NCBI RefSeq assembly: GCF_001368815.1
Contig: NZ_CTEI01000002.1
Coordinates: 372,001 to 436,000 of the forward strand
Length of the DNA: 64,000 bases
Reading direction: 5' to 3'
Source of the DNA: Paraliobacillus sp. PM-2
GTDB lineage: Bacteria > Bacillota > Bacilli > Bacillales > Amphibacillaceae
The notes beneath the pieces were generated by a model. It ran no database searches, had not been told where the DNA came from, and was given only the letters and a program-made list of their open reading frames with translations. Made by a program: the position numbers and the translations under genes. Of this stretch, positions 25,317 through 32,975 are shown one piece after another. Each line of letters starts with the position of its first letter. Within the stretch, counting starts at the first letter, position 1.

Positions 25317-26071
25317 TGAATTATCTTACGCTATCGATTACTTTAATTTTTGTACTCATTCCTTTTGTATTATCCAAAACACTCAAGCTTGAATTAGGAA
25401 AAGATATTATTATTGCTACGACACGATCTATTATTCAATTATTAGCTGTAGGTTATTTACTTCAATATGTATTTGAGGTAAAGCATCCAATATTTATTTT
25501 AGCAATGATTAGTTTAATGATTGGAGCAGCAACGCAAAATGCACGCAGGAAAGGTGTTTCTATTAAGGGAATCACCTGGAAGTTAATCCTTACCTTTACA
25601 ACAATTGAATTATTAACACAAGGGATTTTATTAGGATTAGCCATTACTCCAGCCACGCCACAATATATTATTCCGATTAGTGGAATGATTATTGGTAACT
25701 CGATGGTGCTTTCTATCCTTTTCCTAAATCGTTTTACAGATGAAATTTCTGATAAAGAAGATCAAATCGAACTATACCTTTCGCTCGGTGCTACACCAAA
25801 ACAAGCGATCCATCGTCATTTAATTACATCAATTAAGGCAAGCACCATTCCAACGATTGAAAACCAAAAAACAATTGGACTGGTTCAATTACCAGGAATG
25901 ATGAGTGGACAAATTATTGCAGGAGCAGCTCCAGTGCAAGCAGTACAATTTCAATTATTAATCATTTTTTTACTATTAACAACAGCTGTTGTTACAAGTA
26001 TTATACTAGGTTTTCTATCTTATCCAACCTTGTTTAACGATCGAATGCAACTAACAGATCAAAATAATTAA
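25316..26071 (+). CDS. FetB/UPF0014 family ABC permease
   Basis: Integral membrane protein of 251 aa, about seven helices, of the UPF0014 family. Hallmarks are ATTRSIIQLLAVGYLL near the N-terminus, the central PISGMIIGNSMV, ELYLSLGATPKQA as the coupling loop, and LVQLPGMMSGQIIAGAAP. It overlaps the ATPase gene by one base, so the two are co-translated. Predicted role is export of iron or another metal under stress, inferred from FetB. No Fur box is seen upstream of the pair. It ends in a bidirectional terminator. Confidence 0.88.
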   Translation: MNYLTLSITLIFVLIPFVLSKTLKLELGKDIIIATTRSIIQLLAVGYLLQYVFEVKHPIFILAMISLMIGAATQNARRKGVSIKGITWKLILTFTTIELLTQGILLGLAITPATPQYIIPISGMIIGNSMVLSILFLNRFTDEISDKEDQIELYLSLGATPKQAIHRHLITSIKASTIPTIENQKTIGLVQLPGMMSGQIIAGAAPVQAVQFQLLIIFLLLTTAVVTSIILGFLSYPTLFNDRMQLTDQNN

Positions 26072-26113
26072 AAAAATCAATTACGTGCCAAAAAGACACG
26101 TAATTGATTTTTT
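26071..26113. terminator. bidirectional terminator
   Basis: AAAAAATCAATTACGTG and CACGTAATTGATTTTTT form a 17-bp perfect stem between the converging fetB-like and TlpA-like genes. Confidence 0.9.
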
Positions 26114-26705
26114 ACTGCATTGCTCCTAATGCTTGTTCCATTTGTTCTTGATTTAAAGGGCCAAACGATTTATGCTGTATAACACCTTTAGAATCAATCA
26201 TGAATGTAGTAGGAATTGGCCGTATCTGATATGTTACAGCTAACTCACTCTTTTCATCAAGAAGAATGGAAAAGGTCAAGCCGAATTCATCTACAAAATC
26301 AACAACATCTTGTAATCTATCTTCAGTATCTGTTAAATTCACAGCTAATATTTCTACATTATTCTGTTCAAAAAATTGTTGCATCGCTGGCATTTCCGCA
26401 CGACATGGTGGACACCATGTTGCCCAAAAATTAAGCATGATACGTTTCCCCCGATAGTCAGAGAGTGTTACTTCATCTCCGGTCAGTGTATTTAAGGTGA
26501 AGTCAGGTGCAATATCACCAACATCCAAACCCACACTTTCCTCTTCTTGTTCGCCTTCATTAGTAGAATCAGTTGACTCCTTTACTTCCGTATCTTCCGT
26601 TGTTTCATACGTCTGATTCTCTTCATCTGGTTGGTTAATAAAATCATAAATGGCCCAGCCAAACATTCCGCTTATGATCAAGATAATCACTAGACGTTTA
26701 ATCAT
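26112..26705 (-). CDS. TlpA/ResA-type thiol-disulfide oxidoreductase
   Basis: Membrane-anchored extracytoplasmic thioredoxin-fold protein (197 aa). The N-terminal anchor is residues 4-22. A Glu/Thr-rich spacer (about 27-58) precedes the domain with FWATWCPPCRAEMP (C98, C101) and the cis-Pro in IRPIPTTFM. ResA-like proteins reduce disulfides, for example in apocytochrome c. Here it is the last gene of an operon with CcdA, which would supply electrons across the membrane. ATG with AGGAGGAG. The operon promoter carries a CsoR/CstR-type operator, tying it to sulfur stress. Confidence 0.9.
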   Translation of the reverse strand: MIKRLVIILIISGMFGWAIYDFINQPDEENQTYETTEDTEVKESTDSTNEGEQEEESVGLDVGDIAPDFTLNTLTGDEVTLSDYRGKRIMLNFWATWCPPCRAEMPAMQQFFEQNNVEILAVNLTDTEDRLQDVVDFVDEFGLTFSILLDEKSELAVTYQIRPIPTTFMIDSKGVIQHKSFGPLNQEQMEQALGAMQ

Positions 26706-26714
26706 TATCTCCTC

Positions 26715-27458
26715 CTACCCTAAATTAGAAAGCCATGTATCTTGAACTAGTCTCAACATAAAATTAGAAATTCGAGTCAATTGTCCAGTAAATAGCAACA
26801 ACCCGAATATAATCATAATTACTCCACCAAACTTCATAATCTTATTACTATATCGAACAAGCCATTTGGCATATCCAAGGAAAAAGGTTAACAGTAAAAA
26901 TGGTAATGCAAATCCAAGCACATAAAACAATGTATATAGCGTTCCCTGTGCCGGGTTTGTTCCTGCAACAACTAATATAGAAGCAAATATTGGTCCGATA
27001 CAAGGTGTCCAGCCAGCAGCAAATCCCATCCCCACAAAAAAGGTACCAATAAAACCAATCGGTTTACGTTTTACTTGGAAACGTTTTTCCTTCATTAATG
27101 TTGGAATCGTTAACCAACCACCGACCACTAAACCCATCACCATCACAAATATACCTGCAATTCGTTGAATAAATACACCAGATTCACCGGTTAATAATCC
27201 TTGAATCCATTGTCCTAAAATAGATACCCCAATACCCAGAGCTAAAAAGACAAGTGATACCCCTAATAAGAAAAAAACAGCATGAGAGAGTAACCGTATT
27301 TGCATTTTCCGTTGTCTTTCTCCATGTAATTCTTTTACGCTTATGCCGGTTATGTAAGATAAATATGCTGGGAATATCGGCAATGTACATGGAGAAAAAA
27401 AAGAAAGCATCCCTGCTCCTAGAGCCAACAAAATGGTTACATCCGTTGTCGGTTCCAC
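26715..27458 (-). CDS. CcdA/DsbD-like transmembrane thiol transporter
   Basis: Six-helix membrane protein (247 aa) that passes reducing equivalents from cytoplasmic thioredoxin to extracytoplasmic thiols. Redox cysteines are C24 (FFSPCTLPIFPAYLSY) and C153 (GWTPCIGPIFAS), the conserved pair of the CcdA family. The start is GTG with AAGGTGA, and it overlaps the upstream membrane protein gene by 22 bp, so coupling is likely. The TlpA-like acceptor gene follows 10 bp after. A general CcdA may exist elsewhere in the genome. Confidence 0.9.
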   Translation of the reverse strand: MEPTTDVTILLALGAGMLSFFSPCTLPIFPAYLSYITGISVKELHGERQRKMQIRLLSHAVFFLLGVSLVFLALGIGVSILGQWIQGLLTGESGVFIQRIAGIFVMVMGLVVGGWLTIPTLMKEKRFQVKRKPIGFIGTFFVGMGFAAGWTPCIGPIFASILVVAGTNPAQGTLYTLFYVLGFALPFLLLTFFLGYAKWLVRYSNKIMKFGGVIMIIFGLLLFTGQLTRISNFMLRLVQDTWLSNLG

Positions 27459-28120
27459 ATTTTCACCTTACCTTTCCAATTTATTAAAGCGAGTATTCCA
27501 ATTGCTAAAATAAGTAGATAAAACCAACTAGCTAAAGGAAATGTAAAAACATATGTTGTTTTAACCATCGATAGAAGAAATTTAATCATTCCCCAAAAAG
27601 TAACCATAACACCTAGTAATACGCGTGATGTTAGTTTAGCTTGTAGTAATATCCACCCTAACAACAATACAAAATGCAACGTTAATTCTATCATTGAACG
27701 AGACACATTTGTGAATATATGTTGTCCAAATAAAAAACTGAATAAAGCCGTAATAATAACCACTGAAAAACTAAGAGCTAAACCGGTTATAGGAAATTTT
27801 ATCTTATTTCTATAATAACCAGCAAATAGAATAAAACAGACAAAAGCAAAATAAAATACAGTTGAATCACTAGGAAAAGCCAACACTGCTAGTGGATCTT
27901 CAAAAAATAAAGATAAATTTAGAAACACCTTACCAATAAACAAAGCAATTACGAAAAAAAACAAAGCATTAGCTATTTGGTCAAGGTAATATCGCGTTTC
28001 ATCTTTTTTCCAAGGACTCGTGATCCAAAAAAACAAAAATCCCATAACTAGACTACCAATCAGCATCAATAGTGACATCTTTACTACAAAAGGACCAATC
28101 ATTATTGCTTCTTGCATCAT
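27437..28120 (-). CDS. hypothetical polytopic membrane protein (227 aa)
   Basis: I do not recognise the family. Hydropathy suggests six to seven helices: MSLLMLIGSLVMGFLFFW, ALFFFVIALFIGKVF, FYFAFVCFILFAGYY and later segments, ending in a short basic tail KVKMWNRQRM. There are few charged residues in the helices and no redox cysteine pair. It lies between the methyltransferase (6 bp upstream) and CcdA (22-bp overlap), so it probably belongs to the same thiol process. Two adjacent ATGs are possible starts; the second has the better spacing from AGGA. Confidence 0.8.
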   Translation of the reverse strand: MMQEAIMIGPFVVKMSLLMLIGSLVMGFLFFWITSPWKKDETRYYLDQIANALFFFVIALFIGKVFLNLSLFFEDPLAVLAFPSDSTVFYFAFVCFILFAGYYRNKIKFPITGLALSFSVVIITALFSFLFGQHIFTNVSRSMIELTLHFVLLLGWILLQAKLTSRVLLGVMVTFWGMIKFLLSMVKTTYVFTFPLASWFYLLILAIGILALINWKGKVKMWNRQRM

Positions 28121-28126
28121 AAATTC

Positions 28127-28705
28127 CTACTTTCGTTCAGCAATCAGCATATAGTGGCTACTATTGATGGAATAGATACATATATTTTTAAACTGATTGT
28201 CTTTAAGTATTTGCTTCATGACAGAAGATGAGATACGAATTTCTACAGGAGGTCCTGATTCTGTCTCTTTTGCTTCAAATTCTATAAACATAACTTTGCC
28301 ACCTGATTTTGTTACACGTGCTATTTCTCTTATTGTTGTTTGGAGATGGTCGACTTCATGCAAAACAAATGCAGCCATTAACTTGTCAACCAATCTATCT
28401 TCCAAAGGGATCTGATTTAAATTACTTACTATTCCATTAATATTAGTAATCAACTGATTTGATGCAGCTTCTCTTAGTAATTCAATCATTTTAGGCTCAA
28501 TATCAATTGCATAAACTACTTTTTCAGTTTGCTTTGCTAAAGGAATCGTAAAGAAACCTGCTCCTGAACCTAGGTCAGCAACTATATCGGATTCCTTTAC
28601 TTCCAAATGATCAATTAGCTTTTCGGGTTGAAGTAATTGATAGCGTTCTTGTGACATTAACTTATTGACTTGTTCTGGATTAAAACGTTTATGTGAATGA
28701 TCCAT
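28127..28705 (-). CDS. class I SAM-dependent methyltransferase
   Basis: Soluble methyltransferase (192 aa) of the Methyltransf_11/25 type. Motif I is VADLGSGAGFFTIPLA (about residues 42-57), motif II is YAIDIEPKMIELL, and the post-motif is AFVLHEVDH. The acceptor is unknown. In this setting, first gene of an operon with CcdA and a TlpA-like reductase under a CstR-like operator, a small thiol or sulfide acceptor is a reasonable hypothesis but not shown. AAAGGAG precedes the ATG. Confidence 0.85.
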   Translation of the reverse strand: MDHSHKRFNPEQVNKLMSQERYQLLQPEKLIDHLEVKESDIVADLGSGAGFFTIPLAKQTEKVVYAIDIEPKMIELLREAASNQLITNINGIVSNLNQIPLEDRLVDKLMAAFVLHEVDHLQTTIREIARVTKSGGKVMFIEFEAKETESGPPVEIRISSSVMKQILKDNQFKNICIYSINSSHYMLIAERK

Positions 28706-28739
28706 AAATTTTTCTCTCCTTTAAATCACAACTATCTAC

Positions 28740-28768
28740 ACTCTATACCACGATGGGTATTAAGTCAA
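28740..28768 (-). promoter_or_regulatory. promoter with CsoR/CstR-like operator (site A)
   Basis: On the minus strand TTGACT (28768-28763), a 17-bp spacer and TAGAGT (28745-28740). The operator-like ATACC-ACGATG-GGTAT occupies 28745-28760, so a bound repressor would block the promoter. This is the least symmetric of the four sites. It drives the methyltransferase-CcdA-TlpA operon. Confidence 0.65.
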
Positions 28769-28788
28769 TGATAATGCTATTCATCTAA

Positions 28789-28826
28789 GAAAAAAGCTAC
28801 TTTAGTCTTAATAACTAAAGTAGCTT
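28789..28826 (-). terminator. terminator of the DsrE-rhodanese-TusA operon
   Basis: AAGCTACTTTAGT and ACTAAAGTAGCTT form a 13-bp perfect stem followed by T on the minus strand. About 90 bp after the tusA-like stop; the interval 28827-28916 has no gene. Confidence 0.85.
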
Positions 28827-28916
28827 AATCAAAGATTTATTTAGAACGTTGATTAAATCTTTCCTCATTCCTCACAATGAAAAAATTTAACCACTCTTAA
28901 AATAATAAGTTCTTAT

Positions 28917-29147
28917 TTATTCACCTTTTTTTATCCAGAACTTTATTACTCCGTCTTCTTCCACATCTTCTAAAATTTCATGTCCACCTGACTTTGCCCA
29001 AGCAGTTAAATCACTCTTTGACCCTTGGTCAGTTGTATGAATTTCTAAAACTTCTCCTGGTTCTAACTCCGCTATTGCCTTCTTTGTTCTTACAATTGGC
29101 ATTGGGCATGCTAATCCTTTAGCATCTAATACTTTTGTTGCTTCCAT
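28917..29147 (-). CDS. TusA-family sulfurtransferase
   Basis: 76-aa sulfur carrier with the TusA/SirA fold. The persulfide-bearing Cys14 lies in LDAKGLACPMPIVRTKKAI (the CPxP motif). It accepts and passes on sulfane sulfur as Cys-SSH, probably between the rhodanese and the DsrE-like protein encoded by the two genes before it. GGAGG precedes the ATG. It is the last gene of the operon driven by the site B promoter. It resembles B. subtilis YrkI and the TusA of the S. aureus cst cluster. Confidence 0.93.
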   Translation of the reverse strand: MEATKVLDAKGLACPMPIVRTKKAIAELEPGEVLEIHTTDQGSKSDLTAWAKSGGHEILEDVEEDGVIKFWIKKGE

Positions 29148-29186
29148 TTTCTATTCCTCCATTTTTTAATATTTTCGTATTTTTTC

Positions 29187-29483
29187 TTATTTAACTTTTC
29201 CTGTCCAAGCAAGCATACCGCCAGTCATATTTGTCACATGATAACCTTGTGATTCTAATAGGGCGCATGCGTTGCCACTTCTTCCTCCTGAACGACATAC
29301 CATATAGTAATGTGCATTTTTGTCTAATTCTTTGGCACGTTGTTCTATTTCCCCTAATGGAATATGCTTAGCTTCAGGAATTTTACCTTCTTCTACTTCG
29401 AAATCTTCTCGAACATCAATAATATTTACTTTTTCATTTTGTTCCAATTTTTCCGCTAATGCTTCTGCACTAATTTCTTTCAT
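29187..29483 (-). CDS. single-domain rhodanese (thiosulfate/persulfide sulfurtransferase)
   Basis: 98-aa rhodanese. Catalytic Cys63 starts the active-site loop CRSGGRS, preceded by YMV and followed by GNACALLESQGY. The N-terminal CH2A-like motif is NIIDVREDFEVEEGKIPEA. It moves sulfane sulfur from thiosulfate, polysulfide or low-molecular-weight persulfides to a thiol acceptor. It lies 19 bp downstream of the DsrE-like gene and 39 bp upstream of the TusA-like gene in the same operon. GGAGG lies upstream of the ATG. Confidence 0.93.
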   Translation of the reverse strand: MKEISAEALAEKLEQNEKVNIIDVREDFEVEEGKIPEAKHIPLGEIEQRAKELDKNAHYYMVCRSGGRSGNACALLESQGYHVTNMTGGMLAWTGKVK

Positions 29484-29502
29484 TATTTAAACCCTCCATT
29501 TA

Positions 29503-29982
29503 TTAAATGAATAAATTAACATTTCCATCTTCCGCGTCGCCTATATAAGCGCCAACACCACCATACTCAATTTCATCAAGTAATTCTTCCTTTTGTAATC
29601 CTAGTAAATCCATTGTCATGGTGCAAGCAATTAGTTTCACATCTTGTTCTCTAGCCATTTCTACAAGATTAGGTAATTCCATTGCATTGTGTTTTTTCAT
29701 TACTTTATTAATCATTAATTTACCCAAACCAAAAAAATTCATTTTAGATAATCCTAACTTGGCTGCTCCTTGTGGCATCATTTTGCCAAACATAGACTCA
29801 AGCAAACCTTTTTTGACTGGTTGATGATTATCCTTTCGAAGTGCATTTAACCCCCAAAACGTATGGAAAATTGTCACCTCATGATCATAAGCAGCAGCGC
29901 CATTTGCAATAATATAGGCGGCCATCGCTTTATCATAGTCACCACTAAATAAAACAATCGTAGTCTTTTTCTTTTCTGCCAT
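29503..29982 (-). CDS. DsrE/DsrF/DrsH-like sulfur carrier protein
   Basis: 159-aa protein of the DsrE2-like family, similar to B. subtilis YrkE. It has an N-terminal Rossmann-like strand TTIVLFSGDYDKAMAAY, a middle segment rich in Met/Gly/Lys, and the conserved Cys120 in KLIACTMTMDLLG followed by YGGVGAYIGD. DsrE2 proteins carry persulfide sulfur and pair with rhodanese and TusA, exactly the next two genes. First gene of the operon, with a TATAAT promoter whose -35 is inside a perfect CstR-like palindrome. Confidence 0.92.
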   Translation of the reverse strand: MAEKKKTTIVLFSGDYDKAMAAYIIANGAAAYDHEVTIFHTFWGLNALRKDNHQPVKKGLLESMFGKMMPQGAAKLGLSKMNFFGLGKLMINKVMKKHNAMELPNLVEMAREQDVKLIACTMTMDLLGLQKEELLDEIEYGGVGAYIGDAEDGNVNLFI

Positions 29983-30005
29983 TTTTTATTCCTCCTACAT
30001 GTTAC

Positions 30006-30039
30006 ATTATACACAATATACTAATACCTGTACAGGTAT
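30006..30039 (-). promoter_or_regulatory. promoter overlapped by CsoR/CstR-like operator (site B)
   Basis: Perfect palindrome ATACCTGTACAGGTAT at 30024-30039. On the minus strand its centre TGTACA (30034-30029) is the -35, followed by a 17-bp spacer and TATAAT (30011-30006). Repressor binding would occlude the -35. Drives DsrE-rhodanese-TusA. Confidence 0.8.
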
Positions 30040-30057
30040 AATTGAAATTTTAAAAAT

Positions 30058-30843
30058 TTAAGATAATATATCAAGCCATATTTTTATTGCAGTACCTGCG
30101 ATTAAAACGGCTAATATAATTTGTAATAAGGTAGTGTTTACTTTCTTACCAGCTTTCGCACCTAATGGAGAAGCCAGTAAACTTGCTATGATCATAATAG
30201 CTGCTGGCATATAGTTTACTTGCCCTGTTGTGATCTTTCCAATCGTCGAACCTATTGAAGAAATAAACGTAATTGCTAATGATGATGCAATGGTCATTCT
30301 TGTTGGAATTTTTAAAACAACTAACATAATCGGAACCAATAAAAATGCACCCGCTGCTCCTACTATACCCGCTCCAATCCCTACAATAAACGCTAAAACG
30401 GCAGCTAATGTCTTATTGAAAGTAACTTGATTCAGAGGGATAGTATCCAAACCTTTTTTAGGCATAAACATCATCACAGCTGCCATTACTGCCAAAATGC
30501 CATATACCAGATTAATGGAAGACTCTGACATGAATTTGGAGCCATATCCACCGATAAAGCTACCAGTTAAAATGGCAATACCCATATACAATATTAATGA
30601 TTTATTTAAATAATTTCCTTTCCGATATGCCCATACCCCGCCAATAGTAGCAAATAGCACTTGAACTGCACTAATTCCTGATACTTCATGTGCTGAAAAT
30701 GCTGCTAATCCAAATAAAGGAGGAATATACAATAACATAGGATATTTAATAATTGAGCCACCTATACCTAGCATACCCGAAAGGAAAGAACCTATAAATC
30801 CAATTAAAAATATGACCACTATAAACCCAAGTGTTAACTCCAT
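30058..30843 (-). CDS. TauE/SafE family sulfite exporter-like permease
   Basis: Membrane protein (261 aa, about eight helices). The two half-repeats carry the family pattern: [16 protein letters not shown] near the N-terminus and [20 protein letters not shown] in the second half. Members export sulfite, sulfoacetate or thiosulfate, or take up sulfur compounds. Similar to YrkJ. ATG at 30843 has AGGAGTG. It is downstream of the rhodanese-MBL gene, with a long intercistronic hairpin in the 78-bp gap. Export of sulfite or thiosulfate made from persulfide would fit. Confidence 0.88.
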   Translation of the reverse strand: MELTLGFIVVIFLIGFIGSFLSGMLGIGGSIIKYPMLLYIPPLFGLAAFSAHEVSGISAVQVLFATIGGVWAYRKGNYLNKSLILYMGIAILTGSFIGGYGSKFMSESSINLVYGILAVMAAVMMFMPKKGLDTIPLNQVTFNKTLAAVLAFIVGIGAGIVGAAGAFLLVPIMLVVLKIPTRMTIASSLAITFISSIGSTIGKITTGQVNYMPAAIMIIASLLASPLGAKAGKKVNTTLLQIILAVLIAGTAIKIWLDILS

Positions 30844-30871
30844 TTTTTCACTCCTATACCGTTCTCTATTC

Positions 30872-30909
30872 GTTAGAGAAAGAGATGAAAAGTGCATCTC
30901 TTTTCTAAC
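30872..30909 (-). other. intercistronic hairpin between rhodanese-MBL and TauE genes
   Basis: Minus-strand GTTAGA-A-AAGAGATG pairs with CATCTCTT-T-CTCTAAC: about 15 bp with one bulge and a 7-nt loop. No T run follows, so it is more likely an RNA processing or stability stem than a terminator. Confidence 0.65.
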
Positions 30910-30921
30910 GTAATATTGCTA

Positions 30922-32049
30922 TTATCTTACTGCACAACGGTTAGGACCAATTTCCATTTCTCGTTGTTTTTCTGTATCTGGTGTAATTTTACCCATGTTT
31001 GTTTCACGAATTTCTTGATATGCATTCGGTTGAGGTGGTAAATTTTCTGTTACCATTTTCCGAAATGCATGTTCATCTGTTACATTTAAACCATGGTTTT
31101 CTTTAAACAAATCACCTAACTTTTTGCCTACTGTCCCATCCTCATTTAATTCAGCCATAATCATAAAGTGGGCAGGTAACACTACTAATTCTTCTGAAAG
31201 TTGTTGATATCTTGTATATAGACTTTTCCTTAGATCACCTACCCAATCATCGGCCTTCCCAGCAAGATCAGGACGACCAATGGAATCAATGAATAGAATA
31301 TCACCTGTTAATAGATACGCTTGATCGATAATAAATGATGTGGAACCTATTGTGTGTCCAGGTGTATATAGAGCCTGAATATCAATTTTTGTTGTCCCCA
31401 CATGAATGACTTGCTCATCTTCTAATGGTTGATAACTAAATGTTACTTCTGTAGCGTCTCTTGGTGGTAACCAATAGCTAGCGCCTGTTTTCTCTGCTAA
31501 CACGCGCCCACCTGATATATGATCGGCATGTAAGTGTGTATCTAAAACATGTTTAATAGCTACATGCTTCTCCTCAGCAAAGTCCATAAACACGGTTGCC
31601 ATTCTAGTAGGGTCAATGATAGCCGCTTCACCATCAGAAACAACCATATAAGAAAGACACCCTTTTCCAATTCGAACAAATTGATATAACTCTCCATTAC
31701 CATTTAAATCGCCTACTTTAATTGGCTCAAGGTGTTCACTCCATGCTTTCATCCCACCTTTTAAATAAGAAACATCCAGTCCAGCTTCAGAAAGCATTTC
31801 AGCTACCATAACTGACGAACCTTCTTTTGCACAAACAACTAAAATATCTTTGTCTTTAGGTAATTGCTCCATTATCCCCTTTACACCATCGATCAATTCG
31901 AAATAAGGAATATTTAAATAGGAAAAGCGGTATCCTTCGATTTTCCAATCCTCAAATGCATCTTGATTTCTCACATCTAAAATAAACAATTCCTCATTAT
32001 TTATAATTTTTTTTGTAACCTGACCTGCTGTCATCTCTTGCATTGCCAT
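30922..32049 (-). CDS. rhodanese-metallo-beta-lactamase fusion (YrkH/CstB-like persulfide enzyme)
   Basis: 375-aa two-domain protein. N-terminal rhodanese (about 1-110) with Cys73 in [11 protein letters not shown]-terminal metallo-beta-lactamase/glyoxalase II-like domain with THLHADH (H172, H174, D176, H177), [19 protein letters not shown] and a later LPAHF. Persulfide dioxygenase relatives use this site with Fe(II) to oxidise persulfide to sulfite; the rhodanese may then make thiosulfate. Domain order is rhodanese first, as in YrkH and unlike PDO-rhodanese fusions. An extra Cys ends the protein (GPNRCAVR). AGGAGG at 7 nt. Confidence 0.92.
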   Translation of the reverse strand: MAMQEMTAGQVTKKIINNEELFILDVRNQDAFEDWKIEGYRFSYLNIPYFELIDGVKGIMEQLPKDKDILVVCAKEGSSVMVAEMLSEAGLDVSYLKGGMKAWSEHLEPIKVGDLNGNGELYQFVRIGKGCLSYMVVSDGEAAIIDPTRMATVFMDFAEEKHVAIKHVLDTHLHADHISGGRVLAEKTGASYWLPPRDATEVTFSYQPLEDEQVIHVGTTKIDIQALYTPGHTIGSTSFIIDQAYLLTGDILFIDSIGRPDLAGKADDWVGDLRKSLYTRYQQLSEELVVLPAHFMIMAELNEDGTVGKKLGDLFKENHGLNVTDEHAFRKMVTENLPPQPNAYQEIRETNMGKITPDTEKQREMEIGPNRCAVR

Positions 32050-32145
32050 TATTCATCCTCCTATTTTATACTTTTAAAACCTTTTAGTTTGAAATATTTT
32101 CAAAAAAGTAGGCGCAAGTACTGTTTCGTACGAGCACCCAACCAT

Positions 32146-32382
32146 TTAATTCATTTTTAATGCATGCATAATTTGCTCTGGATCAAAACCTATAATCCAT
32201 TTACCATTCACTTCTGATTGAGGAACCCCCATTTGACCAGTTGATTCAACAACATAGCGCATGGCCTCTGGCTTTTCTTCCATATTAATTTCGTTGAAAG
32301 ATATGTTTTGTTCTGACAAGTAATTTTTAAGCATTACACAGTAAGGACAAGATGTTGTTGTGTAAACTGTCATTTGTTTCAT
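32146..32382 (-). CDS. glutaredoxin-family protein (NrdH/YruB-like)
   Basis: 78-aa thioredoxin-fold protein with the active site TSCPYCVML (C12, C15) and the cis-Pro region MGVPQSEVNGKWIIGF. It would reduce disulfides, S-thiolated proteins or persulfides. ATG at 32382 has GGAGG at 9 nt; the frame is open 7 codons further without support. First gene of the third operon in the sulfur block, behind two CstR-like operators (32413 and 32478), with the rhodanese-MBL gene 96 bp downstream. Confidence 0.9.
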   Translation of the reverse strand: MKQMTVYTTTSCPYCVMLKNYLSEQNISFNEINMEEKPEAMRYVVESTGQMGVPQSEVNGKWIIGFDPEQIMHALKMN

Positions 32383-32412
32383 CTGTTCAATCCTCCATTT
32401 CAATCATTTTCA

Positions 32413-32428
32413 ATACCTGTATAGGTAT
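32413..32428. promoter_or_regulatory. CsoR/CstR-like operator (site C)
   Basis: ATACCTGTATAGGTAT, a near-perfect palindrome differing from site B by one central base. It lies 31 bp upstream of the glutaredoxin ATG, in the leader transcribed from the site D promoter or in front of a second promoter. Confidence 0.75.
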
Positions 32429-32472
32429 ATATTATGTTAAAAAAATATTCGCTAAGTAAATAGCTTATTTAT

Positions 32473-32501
32473 AATATATACCCCTCGAGGTATTTTGTCA
32501 A
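32473..32501 (-). promoter_or_regulatory. consensus promoter with CsoR/CstR-like operator in the spacer (site D)
   Basis: Minus strand TTGACA (32501-32496), 17-bp spacer, TATATT (32478-32473). ATACC-CCTCGA-GGTAT at 32478-32493 fills the spacer. Drives the glutaredoxin operon leftward. Strong -35 plus internal operator is a textbook repressible layout. Confidence 0.8.
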
Positions 32502-32516
32502 GGGGTAACTTTTGAA

Positions 32517-32738
32517 CTATTCTTCTTCTAATTTATTTTTTAACCGTTCATATTCTTCTTCAGAAATTTCTCCCTTTGCTAATCGTTGCTTTAGGATGTC
32601 TAAAGGTGTACTTGTTTGCTTACCTTTATCAATTGTGCCTGATTTTAACACCCATATAACTAGAACAATTACACCGATCAAAATAATTAGCTCAAAAAAT
32701 CCAAATCCAAACATGTTATATCCACTACCATGCATCAT
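32517..32738 (-). CDS. SHOCT domain small membrane protein
   Basis: 73-aa protein with an N-terminal MMHGSGYNMFGFG (His/Gly/Met-rich), one transmembrane helix (about 15-31), and a C-terminal SHOCT domain LDILKQRLAKGEISEEEYERL. SHOCT is a short oligomerisation motif. The stop is just upstream of the site D promoter on the same strand. AAAGGATG precedes the ATG. Upstream at about 32812 the direct repeat CCCTATACCCTATAC may be a regulatory site. The His/Met-rich head could bind a metal, but this is only a guess. Confidence 0.82.
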   Translation of the reverse strand: MMHGSGYNMFGFGFFELIILIGVIVLVIWVLKSGTIDKGKQTSTPLDILKQRLAKGEISEEEYERLKNKLEEE

Positions 32739-32909
32739 TTATATCATCCTTTCTTATCTAGTTATAAATTTAGAATTAAATGAACTTTTCTCCTCTTTAA
32801 TAAATTTCTTTTTATACCCTATACCCTATACAATAATTTATTAATCATCATTTTATGAATTACTGTATGTATTGTTCAACACTCTTTAAAAGGATAGCCT
32901 CAAACTATC

Positions 32910-32947
32910 AGAAAAAGAAATAATCACGAAAGATTATTTCTTTTTCT
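32910..32947 (-). terminator. terminator of the LOV-GGDEF-EAL gene
   Basis: AGAAAAAGAAATAATC and GATTATTTCTTTTTCT pair over 16 bp around a 6-nt loop. About 30 bp past the leftward stop codon. Confidence 0.85.
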
Positions 32948-32975
32948 ATGTATATAAATATATTTAAAAAGTAGT

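Noticed and set aside
26266-26457. Plus-strand frames opposite the TlpA-like gene
   Set aside because: They lie wholly within the CWPPC-type thioredoxin gene on the minus strand and lack an RBS.
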